NCBI GenBank assembly: GCA_025093555.1
Contig: JAIWNF010000018.1
Span: 62,001 to 126,000 of the forward strand
DNA from: Circinella umbellata
Taxonomy: Eukaryota > Mucoromycota > Mucoromycetes > Mucorales > Lichtheimiaceae
Direction: 5' to 3'
Length of the DNA stretch: 64,000 nucleotides
The notes beneath the pieces were generated by a model, which saw only the letters and a list, made by a program, of their open reading frames with translations, was not told the origin of the DNA and ran no database searches. Position 1 is the stretch's first letter. Each line of letters opens with the position of its first letter. This document shows, one piece after another, positions 13,378 to 24,381 of the stretch. The position numbers and the translations under genes are program-made.

Positions 13378-15140
13378 ATGAACACAAACGAACTTTCGGT
13401 CTTGACACTTAATTGTTGGTAATTATAGATACATACATACATACACCTTAGCTATTCATTTTTCTTACATTTCAAGTTTTAAACACCATTTCGAATCTTT
13501 AATAATAATAAAATTGAAGGGGCCTTAACTTTGTTTCCAAAAAACGACGATTTCGACTTAAAGCTATTGCTGATGCTATAAGTCATGCCGATCATGATAT
13601 AGTAACTTTACAAGAGATTTGGATGTGGGAAGACTTTGACTATTTAAAACAACAAACTCAGTTTACGTTACCTTATGCTAAATGTTTTTATAGGTATGGT
13701 CTTTACTAAAAAAAGAAAAATATATATGACTGGATTATGCAAAAAGTAACATTATTAAAATTGTTATTATAAATAGTGGCGCATTAGGTAGTGGGTTAGC
13801 TATTTTATCAAAATACCCAATTGTTTCCACATCTTATTTTCGATATTCGTTAGCCGGAAGACCACTAAAAGTATTCCATGGAGATTTTTATGTTGGTAAA
13901 GGATGTGGATCAGTATGTATCGAACATCCTGATATTGGTGTACTTGAAGTATTTACAACTCATGTAAGCTTGTGTGTGTGTGTGTGTATGATTATACCGA
14001 GGAGGTAAAAACAATAATAATAATAATGATAATATAGCTCCATGCAGGCTATGGTAAATCAGATGAGTATGAAGGACATCGTGTATCAGAATCTTGGGAA
14101 CTTGCTAATTTACTACGGTCATCTGCCGCACAAGGACGCCATGTCATTGCTGTAAATATCCACAATACAATTACTGCATACAAACATATATATGTACAAC
14201 ATTGCTTTCAATTATTAATTGAAAGATGATATTTATATAGACGGGTGATTTTAATAGTATTCCTACGAGTCACAATTATCAATTACTTAAAGCTCATGCG
14301 TTCATGAGTGATTCTTGGCTTGAAATTCATCAAGAGGAATTATCACATGATAGTAACACCAACAACACTAATACCAACAGCATGGAATCCTCTCTTCATG
14401 ATACGGTACAGCCTTTGGGTATTACTTGTAATTCACCCATGAACACTTGGTCTAATCCAGAAAAATTCAAACAGCAGCCATTTTCCTTGGGTGATCGATT
14501 GGACTATATATTTTATCGGAAATCTTCTCAGCTACAATGTATACGTTCCTGTGTTGCCATGACAGATCATATTCCTGGAACCCATATGAGTTTTTCAGAT
14601 CATTTCGGTGTACATTCCACTTTTGCTATTTATGATAATGCGGCTACCATGACAACGGCAACACAAAGTGATATGCCGGATCCATCTCGATTGTCTCATC
14701 CAACATATACATGGATCGAGCCTTCTATGTTGGAAGAAATTCGAACCATTTTTAAGCGAGATATCGTAGCTACAAGACGAACAGCGAATTTATTATTGAC
14801 CTTGTTTGTATTTTTGGTAGTGGTTTTAATTGTTGTATATGTCATTGTGATAGTATTGCCTGTTTCTTTACGAGTACATGAAGAAGGAAGTTTGGTTACT
14901 ATTTTGGTTAATACGTTGGGTGGATTATGTGTGGTTGCAATGGCAGCAATTGCAACAATTTGTTTAATTGTTGGATTTGTATTTGGACATACAGAACAAC
15001 GTGCATTAAGGCAATTTGAATTGGAAGTAACTACTTTGCTAGAAGGATTAAATAATAACAATACAAATAGACAATCTCCACAAAGAAACCCAGCTTCTGG
15101 AAATCGTAGTAATGATACAGATGCATTATTAAACTTATAA
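13378..15140 (+). CDS. Inositol phosphosphingolipid phospholipase C / neutral sphingomyelinase (Isc1-like)
   Basis: Predicted Mg-dependent phospholipase C that releases ceramide from inositol phosphosphingolipids, 471 residues. Exons: 13378-13418, 13520-13693, 13777-13963, 14038-14151, 14241-15140. The N-terminus reads LTLNCWGLNFVSK, followed by AIADAISHADHDIVTLQEIW, which holds the metal-binding Glu of the endonuclease/exonuclease/phosphatase fold. Next come the P-loop-like GALGSGLAILSKYPI, then TGDFNSIP, LGDRLDYIFYR and the catalytic SDHFGVHSTF (Asp-His). Two C-terminal hydrophobic helices (about 350-375 and 395-425 of the product) match the membrane anchor of Isc1/nSMase proteins. Length and domain order fit the family. 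The first exon is only 41 nt, but it is required to complete the conserved Trp. Confidence 0.92.
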
Positions 15141-15456
15141 TAGTTAATTGATAGCTCCTTTATTTAAAAAAAAGTTCTCTGTAAATAGATATCCTCTTCT
15201 TTTTTTCTACTGATACAATATTCATAATACAGATAAATTTCGAATTGTTTATTTTTTTAAGTTTTGCATAAAATCGATGGGGTTAAAAATTCAAATATTA
15301 TATCAGCCTATTTTAACTTTAAACTGAGTACATTCGTATTATGTCCTGATATATATCTTAATTGAGAGTTAGACCCCCCTCTCTCCCTTTTCTCTCTTAC
15401 CTGCTTTTTTTTCATTACTACTTGCTCAACTTTTTATTATAATCTTATAAATACAA
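15141..15456. other. Intergenic, same-strand spacer
   Basis: 316 bases between the Isc1-like stop and the next ATG, with a CT-rich tract at 15375-15430. No gene seen. Confidence 0.6.
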
Positions 15457-16375
15457 ATGGCACCTGATCCAATTGCTCCACATAGTGCACCCATTGCAGC
15501 TTACATGAGTGTTCATACTGGTAAGGAAAAATAAAAAGGCTTTCTCATCTAGTCTGACTTATTTTGCGAAGCGATCAGCGAAAAATAAAATAAAATAACT
15601 TGGGTTTTCTTTTTTATGTATATAGCCACTAACTTGGCTTATGTAAGGTATTTTGCTAAACAAGACTCGGCTGAATCTGCTAATTTCGAAAGTTTAAATT
15701 CTCGTGGTTTTACAATGTCTTATAAATTACCTGGTGATGGTGTAAAACACGAAGCTTTTATCGAGTTTAAAACACCTTTGACAAAACGGGAAGAAATTCG
15801 ACCTGTATTAGAAGGAATGGCCCAAGAAGCCGAATCAGCTCTTGGTCTTGTAAGTCATAACGAGCAAATTCACTGTTCTGTACACCACGAAAAAATAATC
15901 TCGATCTAACTCTCGATTATATTAAATTAATTAGCCAAGCTCACTTACTGGTCCACCCCCATTTGCTGCTATTGCAAAAGCTGCTTATGCCAGTGCTACT
16001 GATATTTATACGCCTACTGAACCTCAAGTACCATTGGATATCTTTTATCCAGTTCCTTTAGGCAAGGCTCTTCTTGTTGGTTTTGTTCTTGGATTACCAG
16101 CATTAATAGGCTATTCTTCAGACGCTTCACTTGCACACGTTCCCATTTTACTTGAACTCCGTGAAAAATATGCATTACGCATCATTTCTCAACAAGCTTT
16201 CCGTGGAGCGGTAGCTCTTCATGCTTTAGAAGCTTCTATTGCTTTTATTACATGTGTAAGACGTGGATGGTATAGCTCTTTGAATACTGTCAAGTGGACA
16301 TTGAGTACATTTTTCTTTGGTGTCGGATCTCTTTCATTGCTTAGAAAGCATGGTCGAAAAGTACGTGGTCAATAA
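15457..16375 (+). CDS. Four-helix membrane protein, TMEM254/DUF4499-like C-terminus
   Basis: A 242-residue protein in three exons: 15457-15520, 15626-15849, 15935-16375. The N-terminal 100 residues are soluble and contain a KLPGDGVKHEAFIEFKTPLT stretch of unknown fold. From about residue 125 a membrane region begins with YPVPLGKALLVGFVLGLPAL. It continues through HALEASIAFITC and ends with WTLSTFFFGVGSLSLL and a basic tail (RKHGRKVRGQ). The W-T-x-x-T-x-x-x-G-x-x-S-L pattern in the last helix resembles TMEM254/DUF4499 proteins. That assignment is from memory and moderate. No catalytic motif is visible and function is unknown. It converges with the Kre9-like gene, 145 bases away. Confidence 0.75.
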
Positions 16376-16520
16376 TTAAATCCAATCCTTTGAAAACTTT
16401 TTTTTGGTTGTTGTAATATAATAATAGACAGTGAACAATAAAAAAAATATTCATATATCTATATATCGTATTATATATCTCGATTTTATTATTTGTTACG
16501 GAATTATGATATTACTGAGA

Positions 16521-17310
16521 TTACGATTCTTGTTGAGATTGTTCTCTATGTCTGTGTTTAGGACCTTTAATTGTGAATTGAGGTGATGCATTGCCAGAAT
16601 TACCCATCAATACAATAATATAACTATCTCTTGTTTTTAAATTACGCGGAAGTCTGACAGATTGTGAACCACTATTCAATAAGAATCCACTTCCAAGATC
16701 CCAATCTATTTATTTTTTCAATATTTGTTGGTTATATATATAAAATTGAATTGTTTTTACTAACTACCTTTTCTTTTTGTTATATAATAAATAAACTTAC
16801 ACAAATGTTCGTCAATGGATCCTTCTTCGAGATAACCAAGTTTGATTATACCACTATATATATCATTCATTATATATTAGTAAAATACGTATCAATATTT
16901 GATAATTATATTTTATACATTTGTATATAATACTCACGTAACATTTTCTGGGATTGGACCATATGTGGTATCAGTATTCCTAGTAATACGTAATATCATT
17001 TGTCAATTTACATATATATTCATATATTCATCGAGCTGATACAAGTTGGATCTTACCATTCTACGGTATATTCATGGCCTGCTTTCCAAACAGTGTTTTC
17101 ATTTGGATAAGTACTACGTATAAATAAATAAGCATCAAAATTCATAAAGTCGCATTCTTGAAGTACTTATTGTCCATACAATACAATAATATACACATCA
17201 CAAATATATATGAAAAACATGTTTCACACTTACATGTTAGCATTCCATACAATCCCAAAAGTCAAAGCATTCAAAATAGATAGAAGAAAAATAAACACTG
17301 TGATGATCAT
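16521..17310 (-). CDS. Small secreted Kre9/Knh1-like domain protein
   Basis: A 137-residue secreted protein in five short exons: 17310-17234, 17113-17057, 16979-16938, 16853-16801, 16705-16521. The signal peptide is MIITVFIFLLSILNALTFG, followed by an Ig-like Kre9/Knh1 (Ser-Thr-rich GPI-anchored family) domain with ITYPNENTVWKAGHEYTVEW, a PENV turn, IKLGYL and YIIVLMGNSGNASPQFTI. All splices keep frame and complete the W-N and Y-W-D-L-G joints. The usual Ser/Thr stalk and GPI signal are missing: the protein ends in a short basic tail (KHRHREQSQQES). It should therefore be freely secreted or wall-associated. Related domains act in beta-1,6-glucan assembly; the exact role here is unknown. Confidence 0.85.
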
Positions 17311-18890
17311 GATTGCTACAATAATAAGTTAATTGATAGTGGATAGGTTTATTTTTTATTTTTAAAAAGAAATAAAAATTATCTAATTTCTTTTTCTTTG
17401 CATGAATTTAAGATAAATAGGTTTCAGAATTTTTAAAACCCTGTCATTCTTATCCATACATTACATAAAAATTCCAATGAAAACCTTTTTTACATCCCAA
17501 CCCCTGTAACTTCTGTTAAATGATAAAAAAAGGATCAAATTATTAGGGGGAAGTTATTTTTATATATTACGTAGTAAAAAAAGAAGTAAGATTTTTATTG
17601 ACTATACATGCCTAAAACGTATAGGAATGAGGACGACAATTTACTCAAAAGTTTAGTATAACTTCACAGAAAATGAGCATCCATGATGAGTGCATTATGA
17701 AAATAAAATAAAGTCGGAACGTTCTAAAAAGTTGAAAATGTGAACAAATATGTAATAAAAATCTCATAATAGCATTAGTGGTCATGAATGAATGCCAAAA
17801 AAAAATATATATTTTTATTGAATATCATAGGATCATGGAAAGAAGAAATGAAGAGAGAGAATATATTCTGGCTCATCTGAATAGATTGATGTTTTGATGA
17901 TAGAAGTATGAATTGTAGGTATAAAAGAAAAAATAGTTTATGCTTGTCATATGGTGTAATCAAAACAATCAATTGTTTGATTTGACGTATTGTTTGTCAA
18001 ACAAATCCAGCAGGCTTCACCTGATTATTCATCTAATCATTGAAAAAAAATTATTCTTTATGCACTATATGTCCGGGTGATATAGTCAGTTGTTTAGAAA
18101 TATCATTTGAATGAATACCAATGATTAGGCTTGTGGCTTTTATCTAAAGGTTTTCTTTCCCAACACGTTTATCGTCATATTCCAACGAATATAATTTTTC
18201 TACTATGTTACTTAATGGTGATACATAACAAGTCGAAACGTGGCGATTCATCATGACTTTTTTTTTTGCTCTTCATATTTCTATGAGGACAACGTTAACC
18301 TATTGATTATTCACATTTGATGTTTCTTTCACTCAAAATAAATATATAAACGATGACATTCTTCAAATACTTAAGGTTTATTAAACTTGAAAACATATGT
18401 AAGAAGTTTCTAGGTAACAGATACCTAAATATTATGACATCATGTTTATCTAAACATTTCTGTTTTTATATCAGCTAAAAACCTTTTTTGTTGCTATATA
18501 TGCTTCCATGTATATATCATATACTTCATTAACTGTATTTTTTCTTGAAAAAAAAAAGTCTTTACAGAGAAAAGCATATAGTACGTACAATGCATTCCTC
18601 TTTGTATTGTTTAAATTAAAAGCATCCTGATAGCCAGATATACCATTATAAGCTAACATAATATTTTTCGATCTGTAACTAACATTTCAATGTAATTATC
18701 ACTATGGGGGATAATCCAAATCATATGTGTTTCTAAATAAAAATAAAGATATTTTTTATCTTCTGACAGCTTGATTCGTAGTACTTCTTTTCCTTCATCC
18801 TAGACATACGACCAGCAGACAAATTATAAAAATCTTAAATAGCAGTAATAAAACGACTCAGCAAACTTTTTCTTAATAATAATAGCATAG
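17311..18890. other. Intergenic region, no gene seen
   Basis: 1.58 kb of AT-rich DNA between divergently transcribed genes (Kre9-like on minus, WD40 on plus). ORFs here are short and hydrophobic-biased, as expected by chance. It holds both promoters. Confidence 0.6.
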
Positions 18891-20442
18891 ATGTCACTTC
18901 CAACTCCTGCATACATTTTTCGTGGACATAAATCGTCAGTGAATGCAATAACATTCTTTAATAATGATAAATACATTGCTTCAAGGTAAAGAAAATGAAA
19001 CTTTTTTCTTTCTTAAGTATATGTAATTATTTGTAAATTAACAGTGTTTGTTTTTGATTTCCTTTTCCATCCCGCATTTAAAATAATGGTTAATAACTTA
19101 GTGATGCCGATGGCATTGTATGCATTTGGAAAATGAAAACGCGACGATCAATACTTGAATGGAAAGCTCATGAAGCTGCTTGTTTACAAGTACACGTTTA
19201 TGGGAATAATAAACTTATAAGGCAAGATAAGAAAAAAAGGGGAAGGGAGAGAGAGAAAAAGGTAATAACGGAAACAAAAAATTATTATAGTCAAGGAAGA
19301 GATAACGCCGTTTATATATGGCAATTAACACTTGATGAAGACAATCAAGTACCAGAATACAAGTTGATTCATTCAATAGAATATTATTCACTTTCGTTTT
19401 GTCGATTATCCATTTGTCAAATAACAGGTAAAAAAAGAAAACTGGAATGAATAATATAAAAGTTAATCCTTGTCTTATTTTTTTTAATTCGAACAAAAGA
19501 TGATACGTTGTTATGCCTTCCACTTCGAGGTGATACATCTTTGGTATGTTTAGAACAACATCATTAAGGATATACGAAAGAGAGGGAAAAAAACAAAGGG
19601 GATGGGAAAGCTTATAATAAACAGCCAAAAGTTACTTATTCTTTCTAGATTGTATATATTTGAAGTTATTAATTATGGTTTTTTATAGGTCGACATTTAT
19701 AGTATAGAACAACAGAAATGGGTGATGCAGAAAATTGGAATGGGGGATGATGATAAACATGGTCTTTGTATGGCAGTTAAACTTTTTTATTTGATGAAAG
19801 AACTTTATATTTTAACTGGTTATGAAGATGGATCCGTGGCATTATGGAATGTTTCTTATCTAAATGAAAAAAAGTCAAACCTTGTATGGTTAGTAAAAGA
19901 ACACACAGCCCCAGGTAATTAATAATAAGGATCGACACAACTTCTGAATATAAATCTCATATGGGAACTATAATATAGTACTTGATGTGGCTGTGGAACG
20001 TAATACATTTGGATTTGCTATATCTACTTCAGGTGATAATCAAATTGTCAAGTATGCATTATCATCACAACAACAAGAAGAAGGACATGAAAACAATATT
20101 GTTATTAAAAAGTCAAGTATAAAAAAATCAGGGTTAGCTGCCATTGATATTCGGATAGATGGCAAGATTTTTGCTACGGCTGGTCATGATGGAAGGTATT
20201 TATATATATAAACAATTTCTATTGAAATTCAATATCTGATTAAACTTATTGACAATAACAATCTGATAAAATGCAGAATTCGTGTTTTCTCGTGTAAATC
20301 ACTTCAACCATTAGCTATCCTATCTTACCATCGTGATAGTGTCTATTCGGTGGCATTTGCTTCTGTACTTGAAGATGCAAAAGATCATTGGTTGATTGGT
20401 GGATCTAAAGAATCTAGGATTAGTTTATGGAAGATTTATTAA
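18891..20442 (+). CDS. WD40 protein of the Asa1 / GNB1L type
   Basis: A predicted beta-propeller of 334 residues, resembling the ASTRA-complex subunit Asa1 and animal GNB1L, which act in PIKK/TTT-linked chaperoning. Exons: 18891-18985, 19102-19221, 19291-19427, 19500-19543, 19689-19914, 19979-20195, 20277-20442. Repeats start with PAYIFRGHKSSVNAITFF and DADGIVCIWKMKTRR. They continue with QGRDNAVYIWQL, GYEDGSVALWNVSYL, TSGDNQIVKY and AGHDGRIRVFSCKSL, and end with GGSKESRISLWKIY at the C-terminus, the ending typical of GNB1L. Intron 2 (19222-19290) has a GC-AAG donor; it is 69 nt and stop-free, so its retention would add 23 basic residues. The ASTRA role is inferred from family resemblance only. 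Confidence 0.85.
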
Positions 20443-21245
20443 TAAAAGGTTTAGTTTTCATATCAGATTGGATTTGTATAATGAATCAAATAGTATTATT
20501 AAAGTTGATCGATCTGTTTCTTTGTGGTTCATCGTGTTACTGCTGTGAGTATGCACAAAAAGATAATAAGCATTGGTGAGAAAAAAGAAGGGTGAAGAAA
20601 CAAGTTTTTATAAACGCAGGGTAAAAAGAAATCCAAACAAAAGAAAGGGTCACATGCTAAACAGAGATAACAATTAAAAAAAAGGAGAGAGATATCCATT
20701 TTACTAAAATTGTTTATAATAAAATTGATCAAATGATGGGTGAGGGCTAATGTGTGAAGAAAACATAATAGAAAATAAATATACATTGTTTATTGTTATT
20801 GTATAATTTCTTTTGTTGAGTGGTAATGGATTTATAAAGGTTTAAAGTTGATGGGATAGTGTGTGGCCCCCCATAACTATTTGTTACACTAAAGATAAAA
20901 AGAATATTTCACTCATCTGTTCATACGAGTTTCTTATCAGTAAAAAATATTATAGGTACATATTTTGGGAGTAGAACAGCTAATTCCATTATACCAAGAA
21001 GAGAACAAAAAGAAGAAGGGGGTGTCGTTCTCTTATCTTGTTATCTTTTATTGAGCTATTATAATATTTGTAAAATTGTGTTTTATTTAGGCCCTTTTCT
21101 TTCTTTTTCCTTTGTTACGTATCTTGACTTCTTGTTGTCTCCTCTCCTTTTTATATCTTAACGTTTTACTGTATAAACTTTTTATTTTCATTTATACGTA
21201 TCTTATATTTTAATAATAATAGCGATATATCAATAATAACTAAAA
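20443..21245. other. Intergenic region upstream of the ammonium transporter
   Basis: 803 bases, no gene seen. It carries several GATA-type elements (separate entry) and a T-rich leader before the ATG at 21246. Confidence 0.6.
20893..21046. promoter_or_regulatory. Cluster of GATA-factor-type sites before the ammonium transporter
   Basis: AGATAA at 20893, CTTATCAG at 20933-20940 (CTGATAAG on the minus strand), CTTATC at 21032-21037 and TTATCT at 21041-21046. They lie 200-350 bases before the ATG. GATA factors of the AreA/Nit2 type control nitrogen genes in fungi. The motif is short and AT-rich DNA gives chance hits, so this is suggestive only. Confidence 0.4.
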
Positions 21246-22953
21246 ATGGATACAGAATCCGCTTATGGTGCACAATATAATGCGGGAGATATTGGATTCG
21301 TAATTATTTCTATGAGTCTTGTCTGGCTTATGATTCCAGGAATTGGTTATTTTTATTCAGGTCTTGCTCGATCTAAAAACGCACTTTCAATGATTATGAG
21401 TGCTTTTCTCTGTCTTGTGGTTGTTTCAGTACAGGTTCGTTTATTTATTTTGACATTAAAACCAATTTTAAAAGACTATTTTTATATGATACACAGAAAA
21501 GAAACATACCGCATCTCTTTATTTTTCTTTGTATGAGATTCATGTATAGCAGTTTTATGATAGTATGTTAAATACAATAAAAATTTAACTCCCCGTTGTT
21601 TTTTGCTATGCATTGTCATTCTCGTCGATGTATATACGTATATATATCATAGTGGTTCATTTGGGGCTATAGTTTAGCCTTTAGTGATACAGGATCAGCA
21701 TTTATTGGTAATGTCAAGTATGCCTTTTTCCGAGACGTATTGGGAGACCCATCGCCTGGAAGCGATAATATTCCTGCTATTGTATTTTGTATTTATCAAG
21801 CCATGTTTGCTGCTTTAACACCTGCACTTGCGATTGGTTCCGCAGCTGAACGGGCACGTCTTTTGCCAATGATTATTTTTATTTTTGTATGGTCAACAGT
21901 CGTTTATGACGTCCTCGCATGCTGGACATGGAATCCAAACGGATGGTCTTATCAACTGGGTGGACTCGACTTGTATGTATTATTAACACATCATTCTAAT
22001 AATATAGCATTGCTTTTTGACTATAGAAAAATATCAAAAAGCTAATCTAATAAAGCTAACATTACTATTATAGCGCTGGTGGTACACCAGTACATATCGC
22101 TTCTGGTTTTTCTTCACTAGCATATGCACTGATTCTAGGTAAACGTACTGGTAAAGGAAGCATTTCACAAGAACATGAATTTAAACCTCATAATATGTCT
22201 AATGTTGTCTTGGGTACTGCACTTTTATGGTTTGGTTGGTTCGGTTTCAACGGTGGCTCTGCTTTAAGTGCTAATTTGCGTGCAGGAATGGCTTGTGTTG
22301 TCACCAACCTGGCTGCTTCTGTGGGCGCCATTACCTGGATGATTTTGGACTATCGTATCGATCGCAAATTCTCAGCTCTTGGATTCTGTTCCGGAGCAAT
22401 CTCTGGTTTGGTAGCTATTACACCTGCCGCTGGATTCGTAGGTCCTGGTCCGGCTGTTGCCATTGGAGTTTTTGGTGGTGTATTCTGTAACTTGGCATCT
22501 CATATGAAAGAGTGGTTGCGTTTTGATGATGCATTGGATGTTTTTGCCGTTCATGGTGTTGGTGGTTACGTTGGTTGTATTTTTACAGGTGTTTTTGCTG
22601 AAAAATACGTTGCCTCTTTGGATGGCACTGAAATTGATGGTGGTTGGATGGACCATAATTGGATTCAAGTTGGATACCAATTTGCTGATGCAACAGCCGG
22701 GGCAGCATGGTCATTTTTTATAACTTATCTCATTTTGTTTATTATGGATAAAATTCCTGGCTTATCACTTCGTGTTTCACAAGAAGTTGAATTAGAAGGT
22801 TTAGATGCTGCTGAAATTGGCGAACAAGCTTATGCCTATCATATCAATAAAATTGTTACAGTTGACCCAGAAACTGGAGAGCAGAAAGTGGTCCGCGAAG
22901 AAGTTTCAGAAGTTCCTCAACAAAATCATCATGCTCAAGGATCGGTTGTTTAG
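21246..22953 (+). CDS. Ammonium transporter, AMT/MEP family
   Basis: Ammonium channel/transporter of the plasma membrane, 462 residues in three exons: 21246-21434, 21653-21972, 22074-22953. About eleven helices. The pore histidines are His177 in FAGGTPVHIASG and His330 in DVFAVHGVGGYVGC, with the substrate-site Asp169 just before the first. The Amt signatures WFGWFGFNGGSALSAN and GCIFTGVFAEKYVASLDG are present. The cytosolic C-terminal tail (about 70 residues) includes GLDAAEIGEQAY, the conserved segment through which Amt trimers couple subunits. Length matches fungal Mep proteins. The gene lies 1.4 kb before a glutamine-synthetase-like gene on the same strand. Confidence 0.96.
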
Positions 22954-24381
22954 ACCTTTCTGGTTTATTTTTTCCGACCTGAACAGTTTGACCACAAGCT
23001 CTGTAAAGTGTTATATCAATATAATTATTACTTTCACTATATTACTTTCCACTATATCTTTGTCTTTTTTTTATCTTATAAATTTTTACGTATCACCTAT
23101 CACGTATTATTGATACTATTATTACTTTGTATCCTTCTTTTTTTTTTTTTTTTCCTTTTCCTCCCCTCACCAGAACAACAACGCACACACTTACACATAT
23201 TATATAATTCAGGAACAAAACAACAATAATTATTACTTGTTGCAACCTTTTTTTTCTTTACTTATTTATATAGAGATATTCAAATATGACCTTTTTAATA
23301 AACTATTCTTACATATGAATAATGTGATACGTATAGCCTGGTGCCATACAGAAATTTATTTTGTTCTTTCTACGTAAGGTTAAAAAAAGAGTGTGTCGTT
23401 CATAAAAAAAAATCAGCTTTAATTAATGTTGAGTTTTGGATTAAAGAAAGGGTATTTGAAATCGGAGGTATGATAAACAAAAATAAATATGCAAAGCTGT
23501 AATGTGTAATTGTGTGACATATAATATATATGCAGCTCAACATCCTGGTCATACACTACAAATCCGGCCCTTCTTCCGTTTTTTTTTTGTTCCCTTTAAA
23601 AGTACCAATGATAAATTAGGAACGAGTTTTTAATAAATAAGACTAGCATATGAAATTTGGCAAATGATGAGTTTCTGCCCATTTGTGCGATTATTGTACA
23701 TGTGTATATTATTTCAAGAAAAACAAGTATGCTCATGCTATTTCGTCGTACGTAAACCAGTAGTTTGGTTATCTACCGTACATGCACAACACTAATAATA
23801 CGTAAGGGTTATTTACATTATTGTATAAATATCATTAGAAATATCTTATATACGTACAACGCTGTAAATATTAGTTATGCTTTTACGCCAAATCATATGA
23901 CTAATATTTTTCCATTATACCATAGCTTTAATGACTCCGGATGGATGATTACTTTTAATTATATGTTTACCGAAAAGCCCTTGTACCTCCTTTAACTTAT
24001 GACCACTAAAAAGAGAAAATTGAGCGATAGAACATTATAACATTGAATGATGATGATGATGATAATAAGTAAAAAAAAAAATTATAAATAATCTTGTTGC
24101 TATTATTCTTTGATGGTGGTGATAGCATGTAAGTAATACTCTATCCACAATAGATCCTCTCAGCATGGTCATATAAGTAATTTAAAAAAAAATCACAAAC
24201 AGGACTGAATGACTATCACACCGACTAGTTCTTTTTATAGAGAAAAAAAAACGCACAATTTATACACTAGAATCCGTCCAACAAGTCATGTATATAAATA
24301 CCAATTTTTTTTTTTTTTACCCTTTCTTATTTTCTCTCTCTTTTTCCTCTTTCTCTTTCTTTCTTTTTTTTCCATGAAATA
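22954..24381. other. Intergenic region between AMT and GS-like gene
   Basis: 1.43 kb AT-rich. Near its right end is a TATATAAATA box at 24291-24300 followed by a 70-base pyrimidine tract (24304-24373), a likely core promoter of the GS-like gene. No other gene seen. Confidence 0.6.
24291..24373 (+). promoter_or_regulatory. TATA-like box plus pyrimidine tract before GS-like gene
   Basis: TATATAAATA at 24291-24300, then an almost pure T/C tract ending nine bases before the candidate ATG at 24382. The arrangement resembles the leaders of other genes in the window and argues that translation begins at or close to 24382. Confidence 0.5.

Noticed and set aside
22372..22680. Minus-strand ORF across the ammonium transporter
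   Set aside because: Antisense shadow; the plus-strand reading has full AMT motifs.
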